This document shows positions 12,101 to 22,423 of a stretch of 64,000 nucleotides of DNA, one piece after another. The notes beneath the pieces were generated by a model. That model was not told the origin of the DNA, made no database searches, and saw only the letters and a program-made list of their open reading frames with translations. The stretch lies in contig JAZGUH010000153.1 of the NCBI GenBank assembly GCA_037893225.1, positions 1,364,001 through 1,428,000 on the forward strand. Direction: 5' to 3'. A program made the position numbers and the translations under genes. The stretch's first letter is position 1. Each line of letters starts with the position of its first letter. This DNA comes from Hippasteria phrygiana (taxonomy: Eukaryota > Echinodermata > Asteroidea > Valvatida > Goniasteridae).

Positions 12101-15100
12101 TGCCAACGTTTGCCAACTATGCGAACAATCTTCCATTGCATGTGCACACAAATTTGAACATAGTTTAACATTTTCCCATATGTATCATATTTATGACAAT
12201 ACAGTTCAACAATCGAAAAACGATAACAAAACTTCATTGGGAAAGTCCGAAATGTTTACTTTCCGCCATCTTAAAATGTTAATTGGAAACAATCACGTGA
12301 CGACACCTCCGGTGCAGGAGTATACTCTCGGTCTGAGCGGGAGTATACTCTTGGTTACCCTCGGGTCATACTCCTGCCGTTCGTGTGCTCAAGAGTATAC
12401 TCGTGTTAACACAAGTAACACGCTCGAACGCACCCTTTAACCCTAACCCTCCAGGGTATTTTGGCTAGAAACCCTGCCAGACGCATCAGATTGCATACTT
12501 TGTCACATTGACTTGTGTGCAGAGTGCAGCAAGGTCAAGCTGTCACCACAGATGCACTGTGCTGCGTCTGGCAGGGTTAGGGTTAAGTCAGGATAAGTCA
12601 GAGTTGTTTAAGACTGATGAAAGTTGACATTGGCTTGAGCAATGCAAAGTCGACACTATTAAATACAAAACCTCGCATGTAACAGCAACGTCCACATGCA
12701 CTTTCTGTATAAATGTATAAAAATGGCACAATGCATCCAAGTCAGATTTTGCGCAAAGTTTTATGTACGCTTATATAAGTGTATGGGTGTAACACAAGCA
12801 GGCCAAATTTAAACAGTAAATCTTACTAAAATGCATAACTTTTTTTGGATTTATTTTCATAATCACTGACCTCTAAAACCTTCTGGCAACATGTGAGGTC
12901 AGCTGAGAAAGCAAGGTTGGTATGTTTGGCGGCCATGATGGTGAACAGTTGCTTAGCAACCGGATGTTGACACAGCTCTGCCCGCTTGTCATAGGTAGAT
13001 GGCTAAAAAGGAATAGAAAAGAGAGTGGATTAGACTTGCAGTTTTGGCACAGAGCTTTTTAAAGATTTGAAGATGTGACTGATGTACAACTTCTTTTTTT
13101 TCACAGTAAACTGGGGCAAGACCTCGTCCACAGATTCCGTCTCTTGATTGGCTTAGCGTGAGCCACAAATTACTTTACTACATTGCCCCTAAAAATCAAC
13201 TCCACAGACAAAAGTACTATCCCATGGATAACTAATTACTATACCAGTAGTAACTTGAGATCCTTTATTTTATTTATTTTATTCTTTCTAGTAATGAAAC
13301 CAAGGGTTCCTCAAAAGCGCATATCGCACTGTAGCTCGAAAGCCTAAAGAAACCTGTAGGAAGACGATGAAGAAATTTCAGTTTTAGAGGTGGGAGGAAA
13401 ACCCAGAATGATATTCAGGGGAAAACCCACGGAGTCAGGCAGGGACTAAAAACCCAATCCACACGTCGGCCCTGGTAGGATTCGAACCTGGGTCACAGCG
13501 GTGGAAGGCGAGGAAAGTACCACAAGGCCAACCTGACTCCCCTATGTACAGGTGATGTAAAGTCTATGCATGCTCAGAGTGAACAGATTCCCAGAACACA
13601 TAATGCCATATTCCAAGTGGCACAGTGCGCTACACAGTGCAATTTTATGGGTCTATACATTTTATTTCTCAAAAAATTATGTAATCACCCCTAAAAATAA
13701 TGCATGTAAAATCCTACTTCATTTTCAAAATCTATTGATGATTTTAAAGCAAATATTGACAGTTTTCACTCATGATATAGCAGAGGGTGAAATTTGACAC
13801 AAAAGTATGCGGCCATTTTCAGCTTTTGATCTGCCATGGCATAGCAGTAACACACAAACCAAAGCCCTAACACATAAACCAATAGCCATAAATAGCCATG
13901 TTGTTTGGACAAATATTGCAAATGGTTGGAAAATGTCCAATGTACGACCTTATATCGTCACTAACCTCCTTTGGTGATTCCCCAAGCATTCTAGAACACT
14001 CTGGTGACTCATCCCTAGTTTATTATACCACTCATAACCGTCAATATTTTTATTCTATCTTCAGACTCAAAAGCTTAGTCACTACCAACGTTTTCATTTG
14101 AAGTCAAATTTATAACATTACCACAATGTAATTTTTCAGGAAATGTTGTGCACGATAGCATGAACGTACATGTAATCCATCTTCAAATTTGTGTAATATT
14201 TGGCTAGGCCTTTGTTAATGCATATTTTGTCTAAATGAACATTTTGTCAAATTCCACGATTTTACGAACTGAATAAGGTAAATCTTACCAGTCGAGGCCT
14301 CTTAGCCTCAGGTTTCCCAGGGGTCACGACCTTTGCCTGATCGGGGAAAGTGTTATCCACAATAAACTGCTTCACGGACGCTACTACACTGGATTCCAAT
14401 TTCCCATGATGCTCCAGAACTTGGAGAACTTTAGGGAGGGTAAGGACACTAAAAAAAAAGAAAAAGGCAAACAAAAATTAAAGCAAAATTGTGGCTACAC
14501 CACGAGCATTAACTATGATGTTACCTTTAATGGATACATTGCTTGCAGTATGTGATACAATTTAATCAGGAGTTATCAGTATTTTTTTTAAATTCTGTGA
14601 AACTTGTCATTGTAAAAAGCTGATCGGAAAATTACAAATTCCAAACATTTAAAACATACTCTAATAGACGATGTGACATTTGTTTACAAACTGTTACATG
14701 TACATGTGACACCGACTTTTGCCAATCAATCCAATCAATTGAACACTATTATTGGCAATGTCGCGCATTTGTATGTTGTTCTACTGAAAAGTTCACTGTG
14801 AAAACAAAAAAATAGAAAGATGCATTGGGGGCTATTTTGCCTAATGCATACCAGTGGGTAACATATCATAGGTTATATTGTACGTAAGTTACATTCTTGA
14901 AAGGGACTGAAAAGATTGTAAAATCCAAACACATCCCCCTTCTCCAGGGTCAGTTTTTTTCTGCATGGTTTTTACTTGTATTCATTTTTTGGTCTTGTTT
15001 TGTGTGTGCGGGGGTGGGGGGGCAGGGGAAGAGAAGGGAACGAAGAGGTAGATGGGTGTAAGGCGGGGGTCGAAAGCCCACGCACCTTTCTAAGTGTATG

Positions 15101-18100
15101 CCTTCTCGTTCGAGTCTCTTCTTCCCACCCTGACCTCGATCCAACAACACCACTGCATTTTTCACCTTCATGCCAACGTTGTATAGAGACTGTGTAGGTA
15201 AATCAAAACTAATAAATTAATTCCAAGCATAAACAATAGACAAATTAGTGATAAGCATTGTCTGATAATTAATTATTGAGAGCAAACAAAGAAACAAAAA
15301 GGACAAATGTGACCGGATCCTACGAAATGAGTTTTAAGGTCATTTTTTTTAACTCGTTTGTTTTTGCTTGCATTGGAAAGAGCACATTTGGCTCCTCATT
15401 TTGATGTAAAACTCAGTTTGACATCTTGATGAATATGGACATTATGTGGGTGAAAACCTTGACAGCTCCTATTGCTTTCCACTTATATAAGCCATGTTTA
15501 AGGGCCGGTAAACTCAAAAGTAACTCTGGCGACTTGTGACTCATTTTGTTGGGTTTGGTCACAAATGAAACAATGCATTCCCATTTGAAAGAATAACAGA
15601 CAATATTTGTCATTTCTACAGCTTTTTCATTTACGCATTTATGACTTATTTGGCATTCAACTAGGATAGCTCACTAGAGTCTTTTGACTTATTTCCAGTG
15701 GAGAGTCAAAATCCCCAATTCTGGAGAAAACCCAACAGAATGAGGTAGGGTCCGACAACCCAATCCATGTCACCCCTGGCCAGGATTCGAACCAGGGTCG
15801 GAGCTGTTGAAGGCAAGGAAAGTTCCCCCACGCTAACCACATCCACCCCCCCTCCCCCTCCCACAGAACTCAAGTCTGCTTAGAGAATAATGTATTGTCC
15901 GGAATTTTGGCCCAGAGATTTATAAAGGGTACGACAAAGTAGAGGCTACGTATTCAGACAACAGCCTATACCTGTGCTGTCTCCAGCACACTTCCCCCGC
16001 TCGTCACGACATCCTCCACTACCAGGCAATGGTCTCCCGGCTGGAAAGCGCCCTCTATCATCTTCTTAGTGCCATAGTCCTTGGCTTCCTTGCGTCGTAT
16101 CACCATTGGTTTCTTGTGGTTCACTGCTATCAGCTGCAAAGGTTGGCGGTAGAAAATAACGGAGCGGAAATGGGGTAATCATTACCTTTAGGACACCTAT
16201 TTTGTTTACAAGTTCCGTTCAAAACTGACTTTTGCAGATGACTTTACAAGTACCAAAGTGACTTTTGCAGGCTAAAGCAGTCTTTTTTTCTTCATTTTTT
16301 CTAACTTTGAAACGCACTTTCAAAGAAAATATAACTTTCCTACCATTTTTTGCAGTCAGAGACGTTGCCGTTTTACCCCACAATTTCCCTCATAAATCAA
16401 ACCCCTGCCCTCTTTCCACAAAATAAGCTTGCTCATATTCAACATATCTTTAGCGAACTATTTAGATGATTCTAAGCACACAAAGTGACTTTTCCTGCCT
16501 GTATCATCGCAAAATATTGAGGTAAGTTCCGAAACATGAACGGTCCCCTTCGTTCTCTTATATGGAACGGGGTCCTAAAGGTAAGGATTACTGGAAATGG
16601 TTCAAAGGGGCCAGGCACTGTGATTTTTATGACACGAATACATGCTGGACAGTGTTATTTCCATGTTAATATTCATTTTCAGGTTCACTGTTGCAATTCC
16701 AGGGAGTACTTGTGAGGTATTAACCCAGGTGGGTTAATTTCCACTGTCGGTGAGACCAACTCACCTCTCCCCTTTTGTTGTAAGACATGGTTTATCTGCC
16801 AAAAATGTTAACAGTATATTTATTGCATGGTTCCTTCAAGGTGATCAGCACAATTCTCTTTTTACAAAAAATTGGGGCCATGACAACAATCAATAGGCTA
16901 GCTATTGATTTTTAATTTATTGCCTACCGTTGCTAACGGCAGTGCTGTGTATGGTACACCACACACCACACTGAAGTCGGCCTTACTCTGCACTGATGCC
17001 TCCCACAGCAACTCCGACACTTCATCCTGGTAAAATGTCAACAAAAGAATGTTTGAAATAATTTTTGAAAACAAAATAATACTACACTGCCGCTACAAAC
17101 TGCTTGCCAACTGTAATGACCTGAAATGTGTAACTGACAAACATTAGGAGGCATAGACGGCCGAACATTCCCACCCACCCCCCATTTTTCACTTGGGGGG
17201 AATGGCCCCCCACTTTTGGCAGTTCCGCATAAGAAAAACATAGAAAAGGGCCGCAGCTGGCTGGTCTGCGCTGCTTTGGCCCCCCCCCCCCCCTACTCAC
17301 AGAAGTTTTCCGCCACACCTTTTAGGAGGATCGGCAGCCGATTTCATGAAACTCATCTTATCTTAGGATGCATACGATTTGAGATGAGTCCCACTTCTTA
17401 CCCGCTTTTGCCAAACTAATAAAACTAACAAAACTATTCTTCATTGTCATTTCAACCCATTTATATTCATTTTAGAAGTCTGACCGGCACGGCACTGAAC
17501 ATGTGCAGTTTTAGGGGACTTTTTTACCATAACAAATGGAAAGAGTTCCATATCCGGACATCACTTATTTTCCCTTAATATGACTTAAAAACTACTAAAA
17601 AGTGTAAATCCGATAAAGAAACACGAATTTAGGAGGAAAACATTTTCAACTTATTCTTTGAAAATACTTTGACTTTTTCTGTCATGGCCCATAGACTTTG
17701 TGCACGAGGTATAAGTGATGTCCGGATATGGAACTCTTTCCTAACAAATTACATCTGGTTCAATGCCTTCATTGTCATTTGTATTCCCGAGATGGGAATC
17801 AGACCAAATGCAATTTTGGACTTCATTTCCCTAAAAAAATATCCTCCAGAGGGATGAATCAGTCTTAGAAAAAAAAGGCTTAGGCCCAGCATATTAGGCC
17901 TATCTGCGATTAAATCAGGATTTGATTAAAAAAGCAATTCTTACTTTTTTTTGAAAAAAAAAAAGAGAAACAAAAACAAAACCAAAACCACACGTGGCAA
18001 CAAATCCGTATGGAACAGCACAGCTGCTACGAGCTAGGAGCGTTCACCACTTGGCCATTTGCCGACTCCAGATAGGGCAGTTATAATTGTTTAGACTTAG

Positions 18101-20911
18101 AGTTGGCCAACTTGCATACTTGTGCATGAGTGTGCTATATAATTGTTGATGGGTTGCCGAGTGTGCCAAGAAATGACTGACTGCACATGCACAGAGGATT
18201 TCACGGCTGAATATTCATTTTAGGCATTTAAAACGGCGAATGTGTAGTGTAGGGCCCTGTTCCCTATAAGGGAACGAAAATCCACTTTCAGGTTATTGGA
18301 ATTGCCAAACTACGTATATACTATAGTATTAGTCACTATTACTAACTAGCGACATTACAAACTAACAGGTAGGTGCCATAGATAAAGGGCAGGGTTTTAG
18401 TTTTTGAGGGAAATTTTGGGGTGAAGCGACGATGAAGATGACAAAACGAAAGGCAAAAATAAAGATGGCGTTCACCGCGACGCACAATAAACATGCAAAA
18501 CCGCGTTGATTTACATGGCAATTGCCGTCGTAAAGCACGTAACGGTTCAAAATTACTAAAAAGATGTCACTATATAATTAAGAGAAGTCTGCTTTAGGTT
18601 AAAAAAGTCATTTTGGAATGAGAAAAAATACCGCCTGACTCTAATTTGTAAACATATTAAACTTAAAACATGAAAAAATTCGAGACCGGTTCATGGCAAA
18701 ATAAACATTTCAGATTTTATGCAAAACATGATGCGTCATTGCGTGCGATACCGCCAAGCACATTTCAATATCTTGAAATGTAAACACGTGACGCCAGAAG
18801 GCACTAACGTTATACAATTAGCCAGTTCGATGTTTCGCTCATGCATGCGCCAACTCCCTGACGACCGGATATTTTGGATAAACAAACCTTTCCGCCCGAT
18901 AGCAACGCACGTCTTGGACACGCGTTTTTCCATTTCAGCTGGGATTTCCTCATAATACAAGTCTAAATTTTCCAAACCTGTCGAAATGTTTGCCATCATA
19001 TATAGGGAACCCCATTAAATAAACTATAACTTGGTTTTGGAATCAGCATTTTATGGCTCAGAACAAAAAAAGTTGTGATTTAGTTTCCCAAACCCCCGCA
19101 CATTGTCCGGGCCAACCGGACGTCCAGCCTGTGAGACACGGGCAAAATTAGTTCCAAATCTCGCTTCGCACAACGCAGCAACACGGAACATGCGTCGCAT
19201 ACCGCGAGCCAGACTAAGTCTGGCAATGGACTTATGGCATCCACAGACAATACGCATACGGTACCAGTCTGGTTTCCGCCACGCAAGATGTCTCGGGGGT
19301 TGTTACAAAATAATAGTTTTGCTTCTGTACTCGATCTATAAAAATACTTGTTGACTATAAAAAAAAGTGCGCCTGGTTTGTCTGATTTTCTTTTTATATC
19401 ACCCTGTTTATAATAATTTGGACTTCATTTGTACGAAGCTTAGGCATTTCTTGGGTTCCTTTTATTTATAAAGTTACATTTGAAAAAAGTTACAATTTGT
19501 CAAAGAGATTTAGAGTTTTACATGTGATTTCAATAAACGTTGTGGCACCGACGCGTGAAAAGCGATTTTTTTTTATATTTTATTTTTCTGCCAAAATGAA
19601 TGAAGTTTCTATATAAACACCATGGATCGTAAGAGTTAATATTCCTTTTGATATCAGGGCACTTGTTAATTGATTTAGAGCCATGCTAATACTTTATATT
19701 ATCACTGTTTGAAATTTACTACTTTTGAGTACGCTATGCTAGTATGTAGTCCGAGTAACTTGGACCCTTTATCGCCTTTTTTAACATTTGGACATGATCT
19801 GGCGATAGTAGGGTCCAAGGTGATTGTGCGATAGAGAATGGCTTCTAATTCAATCCAAACAAAGAATTCAAAATTCAACCTTACAACGGCCACCAAAATA
19901 CTAGATACGCCACCATCTGAACAAGTGGAGTTCCATGATCAGATGAATGTACCAAGGTTTGCTTAACATCCAAATAAAAAGTGAAATTTTACCGTTTAAT
20001 TCCCAGAGACCCCCGCAGAACATGTCTTTTCGCTTTCTTGGAGTTCAAATAATGACTACGTCACCCTGATGCGCAGCGGCCGCATGCACCGCGCGACAAC
20101 CTGTTTATGCCGGCGACTGTTTCGTGAGTGGTATAACGGTCGCGGTACGTGTTCGTGTGTAGATACATGTAGTACAGTTGTATATTGATTTGAGGTTGCA
20201 CGCGCGTCATGGGGGGAGGGAATTCTTCACGAAACAGTCGCCGGCATAAACAGGTTGTCGCGCGGTGCATGCGGGCGCTGCGCATCAGGGTGACATACGT
20301 CATGCAAGGTCGAGGAGTCACTATTTGAACTCCAAGAAAGCGAAAAGACATGTTCTGCGGGGGTCTCTGGGAATTAAACGGTAAAATTTCACTTTTTATT
20401 TGGATGTTAAGCAAACCTTGGTACATTCATCTGATCATCTAACTCCACTTGTTCAGATGGTGGCGCATCTAGTATTTTGGTGGCCGTTGTAAGGTTGAAT
20501 TTTGAATTTTTTGTTTGGATTGAATTAAAAGCCATTCTCTATCGCACACTTGCCTTGGACCCTACTATCGCCAGATCATGTCCAAATGTTAAAAAAGGCG
20601 ATAAAGGGTCCAAGTTACTCGGACTAGCTAGTATGCACAACAAGAATGGCGCGCCCACGTACATGGGTTTGTTTATCCAATTTCTGTCCCACAATTCCCT
20701 GCGCGCCCGAGACATCGAATTGGCTTATTACAAAGGTGTCCTAAACAACACAAATCATGACAATCACCATTATTTCAGGATATGAAACCATGACTCTCAA
20801 GTCGAAATAGACTGGCGACTGTATGCCACTTTTCAGAGTAAAGGAGCCAAACTTGACAGCTTCAACATCGAAGAGTCTGAGAATTAACACGTCCAGTCTT
20901 TCTTCATCCAT
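6069..20911 (-). CDS. UMPS: UMP synthase (orotate phosphoribosyltransferase / OMP decarboxylase), 11 exons, complete
   Basis: The bifunctional enzyme carries out the last two steps of de novo UMP synthesis: orotate + PRPP to OMP, then OMP to UMP; it is cytosolic in animals. Exons in transcript order: 20911-20768, 17026-16928, 16133-15972, 15189-15086, 14448-14289, 13002-12871, 11790-11657, 10524-10310, 9995-9897, 8576-8464, 6143-6069. All junctions are GT-AG and in phase, giving 478 aa against about 480 in human. The start is the ATG in MDEERLDVL; upstream in-frame TTG codons were not used. The N-terminal OPRT domain shows [10 protein letters not shown] (about 20-29) and the PRPP motif EDVVTSGGS (121-129). 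A variable linker lies at about 205-223. The OMP decarboxylase domain shows KTHVD (280-284), DRKFAD (D311, K313, D316 of the catalytic set) and IVGRG near the end. No residue appears lost. An ATTAAA at 5889-5894 (minus) could be the poly(A) signal. The odd part is the 3' end, where the last intron carries a splice-acceptor tandem array. Confidence 0.96.
6131..7345 (-). repeat. 83-bp tandem array that duplicates the UMPS last splice acceptor
   Basis: Five head-to-tail copies start at 6131, 6214, 6297, 6378 and 6461 (spacing 83, 83, 81, 83). Two more sit at about 6747-6910 and three degenerate ones at about 7118-7345, separated by unrelated sequence with its own short repeats. On the minus strand most copies read pyrimidine tract, TATTTATTTGCAG and then GCTGCAGAGCCAG or a variant, i.e. 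the acceptor plus the first 13 bases of the terminal exon. Only the copy nearest the stop continues into the conserved UMPS C-terminus. The array lacks stop codons on the minus strand over long stretches in all three frames, which explains several overlapping open frames of no coding meaning. Confidence 0.9.
7881..8102. mobile_element. TTAA-flanked MITE, copy in the last UMPS intron
   Basis: The element is bounded by TTAA and by inverted ends CCCCTTGCGTACGG and CAAGGGG. The interior (ATGACGCCAT, CAATCCATTGTTGGATTATTG, TGCACAAACACATTG) matches 26584-26803 in the opposite orientation. TTAA target sites are typical of piggyBac-like and Kolobok-like families; the superfamily is inferred only from that. 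Confidence 0.8.
8150..8340 (+). repeat. Interspersed repeat family also at 11290-11470 and 25080-25304
   Basis: Shared blocks include GATAATTTCTCTGGAATCTG, CTATTTAGATCTGG.CCCA, a GGTGGTAGGG-like block and CCCTTTACCTAGAGT. The 25-kb copy has grown a perfect palindrome from the last block. Confidence 0.6.
8871..8985. mobile_element. Short palindromic MITE in UMPS intron
   Basis: Inverted arms TAGCCTTTAGTCATGGCGCG and its near-complement ending ACTAAAGGCTA enclose GGTAGCCACGCG-type sequence. A separate perfect 38-bp palindrome centred on CCAGCTGG follows at 8993-9030. Confidence 0.65.
9060..9440 (+). repeat. Interspersed repeat, family also at 49315-49500 and 53105-53445
   Basis: The three copies share CACCTGGTGTG (CACCAGGTGCC here), a CCAACGATTGTCG-type hairpin, TAGTTCCCCGACCTGATAATT, GTCTATAAATTG and AGCAAAAGCAAATG. 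The hairpin is kept in each copy although its bases differ. Confidence 0.65.
10589..11026 (+). mobile_element. TIR element, TAGGCTTTCAAG family, copy 1
   Basis: The left end reads GGCTTTCAAG and the right end CTTGAATGCC. The interior is rich in AAAAGTAGGA and shares CTCACAACA, CAACTAAGCTCTT and TGTGTGATTTTCATATGAC with 57408-57782. It lies between UMPS exons 7 and 8. Confidence 0.7.
11969..12435. mobile_element. Foldback-like element with GGGTGCGTTCGAGCG ends
   Basis: The terminal repeats GGGTGCGTTCGAGCGTGT and ACACGCTCGAACGCACCC are nearly exact inverses. The interior contains several AGTATACTC motifs near the right end. No duplication of flanking bases is clear. It abuts the TTAA element at 12437. 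Confidence 0.75.
12437..12586. mobile_element. TTAA element with telomere-like TTAACCCTAACCC ends
   Basis: It begins TTAACCCTAACCCT and ends AGGGTTAGGGTTAA. A second inverted pair, CCCTGCCAGACGCA and TGCGTCTGGCAGGG, lies just inside. The ends recur in the window at 60515-60840, and as decayed or single ends near 10198, 23772, 24511, 29306, 41223 and 54490. Confidence 0.75.
13255..13545 (-). mobile_element. tRNA-derived SINE (family B)
   Basis: The minus-strand reading is a tRNA-like head with a TTCGAA T-loop near 13480, then CAATCCACAC, GGGTTTTC..CTGAAT and a tail of TTTATT repeats. The copy at 24820-25075 is close; 15680-15845 is a more diverged relative. Confidence 0.75.
15680..15845 (-). 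mobile_element. tRNA-derived SINE, diverged or truncated (family B relative)
   Basis: The minus strand has CCTGGTTCGAATCCTGG (T-arm like), GGATTGGGTTGTC and GGGTTTTCTCCAGAATT in the same order as family B. It lies in the intron between UMPS exons 3 and 4, counted in transcript order. Confidence 0.6.
17027..19746. other. UMPS intron 1 (3' part), repeats only
   Basis: No exon-like sequence was seen. A partial copy of the 21735-22192 element lies at about 18228-18650 and shares GTGTAGTGTAGGGCCCTG, TAATGGAATTGCCAAACTA-type sequence and GTCTGCTTTAGGTTAAAAAA. The rest is unassigned AT-rich sequence with one poly(C) run at about 17281. Confidence 0.6.
19747..20626. mobile_element. 880-bp foldback transposon with exact 9-bp target duplication
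   Basis: Arms of about 390 bp (19747 to about 20135 and about 20229 to 20626) are inverted copies at high identity around a spacer of about 93 bp. The ends are TAGTCCGAGTAACTTGGACC and its inverse. GCTAGTATG flanks it exactly at 19738-19746 and 20627-20635. Long arms with a 9-bp duplication fit Mutator-like or foldback elements (known family traits); no transposase is present. A lone similar end lies at 44553-44575. It sits in UMPS intron 1. Confidence 0.9.
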
Positions 20912-21096
20912 TTTTCTTGTTAACAATCGGAGTCAACTGCACAAAAGCCACTGTCTGAGTGTAACTTTTCATCCACCACCAGCACTCACACAAGACACCT
21001 ACCCCGCCGCCCGTACCGTATGATCATGGAGGTATTAAAAAGATGATCGACCGGCAGGCACCGCATTGTTTTTGCGCTTATGCACGTTTGACGCAC

Positions 21097-21105
21097 GGCG
21101 CGAAA
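21097..21105. promoter_or_regulatory. E2F-like site GGCGCGAAA
   Basis: This is a perfect match to the E2F core TTTCGCGCC on the minus strand, about 190 bp upstream of the UMPS ATG. E2F control of nucleotide-synthesis genes is established in animals; use here is inferred. Confidence 0.4.
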
Positions 21106-21418
21106 TCATTAATGGCCTCTTGAGGGCGCTAGCGGCGCACAAAAGGTCAAACGAGGGCGCTGATCACATACTTTATTCTTTTCTTCAACCACCGACCGAA
21201 AGAGCGTGCCCAACAACCACATAAAACCGGGTGATTACATCAATTTATACTCCTATTTTGTTATTCTGAAAGGTGTAAAATCGTTTATAGATATCAGGAG
21301 AATGGAATGACTACGTATGCCTAGTATTAGTAATGCCATTTGAGATAAAAGAAAAAGCAATTGCCAAATTTTGTCTGCCCATGCCAGGCCATGGAGATTG
21401 GAGGAATGGGTTGCCTGC

Positions 21419-21580
21419 GCCTGTCGAGCGCAATCTGGAGTTTTGCGCAAGTTTATTGTAGGGCCTACTCCCTTCTGAGTTCATATCCCTATGATGAATG
21501 GATTTCATTCAAAGGGAAATTACCTCAGGAGGGAGTACAATAAACTTGCGCAAATCTCCAGATTGTGCTCGACAGGCCTA
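21419..21580. mobile_element. Short hairpin MITE in the divergent promoter spacer
   Basis: Arms of about 40 bp beginning CTGTCGAGCGCAATCTGGAG and ending with the near-inverse (GATTGTGCTCGACAG) enclose about 80 bp. Both arms include TTGCGCAAGTTTATTG or its inverse. Confidence 0.7.
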
Positions 21581-21734
21581 ATTTATATTTATAAAGACGG
21601 GGACGTTTGCTTGTTATTTTAAAACTAAGCCTAAGGCAGTGGCTATTTTGCCGTGAACCGGCATCAGCTTATTTGAGCTATTTGACCGGGCACGGCACTG
21701 AACATGCGCATTGAGTGTTTCAGGGAACATAGAA

Positions 21735-22192
21735 ATGTTGGCGATTGTGTAGTGTAGGGCCCTGTTCCCTATAAGGAAATAAAAATCCACTTTTAGGTTA
21801 ATGGAATTGCCAAACTAGTTATTTAGCGACATTACAAACCAACAGGTATGCCGTTGATAAAGGCCAGGGTTTTAGTTTTTGAGGAAAATTTTTGGGTATT
21901 AAAGCAGCGATGAAGACGACAAAATGCAACTCGAAAATAAAAGATGGCGATCAACGAGACGCACAGTAAACACGCAAAACCGTGTTGATTTGCATGGCAA
22001 CTGCCGTAAAGCGCGTAAGAAAATTGCATTTTCTACCACAAAAACTGTTTAAAATTGCACAAAAAAATTTCAAAAGAATTAAGAAAAGTCTGCTTTAGGT
22101 TAAAAAAGTCATTTTGGAATGAGAAAAAATACCTTTAACTCTATTTTGATCAAAACTAAAGAGGGGCCCTACACTAGCTACACAATCGCTGA
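21735..22192. mobile_element. TIR element next to BBS7 exon 1
   Basis: The left end GCGATTGTGTAGTGTAGGGC and right end GGGCCCTACACTAGCTACAC then AATCGC are inverted. A related, end-truncated copy lies at about 18228-18650. The right end stops about 195 bp before the BBS7 start codon. Confidence 0.75.
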
Positions 22193-22387
22193 AATTGTTA
22201 CCATAATGTCATGAATGTATTTAGTCTTGTTCCATGCCTTCATGGTCGTTCAGACTTCGTATTCATGAGACATGAATCAGACGAAATGCAATTTCGGACT
22301 TTTTTAAATATTTGGCAAAACTTCTTTGAAGGTGGATGGTGCCTCCTTTGGTGATGACAGCTTGATAACTGACGTGCTGTAAAGATG

Positions 22388-22423
22388 ATGGAATTAAATT
22401 TACATCGGGCCGACTATCTGCAG
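22388..22423 (+). CDS. BBS7: BBS7 first coding exon (12 codons)
   Basis: The exon encodes [12 protein letters not shown] and ends at a GTGAAT donor. It aligns without gaps to the 12-residue N-terminus of human BBS7 (M-D-L at the start, D-Y-L-Q at the end), and the exon boundary after Q is in phase with VGVTS at 23328. It is too short for ordinary gene finders. The preceding codon is also ATG. Confidence 0.88.

Larger units (their letters stand above)
20912..22387. promoter_or_regulatory. Head-to-head UMPS/BBS7 spacer, possible bidirectional promoter region
   Basis: The two start codons diverge with 1476 bp between them. The UMPS side (20912-21180) is GC-richer with several GAGGGCGCT-like words. 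Two inverted-repeat elements occupy much of the middle and BBS7 side. No clear TATA box was seen. Shared control is an inference from layout only. Confidence 0.45.

Noticed and set aside
19702..20785. Open frames of 64-121 codons with nearly the same protein on opposite strands
   Set aside because: They are the two arms of the foldback transposon.
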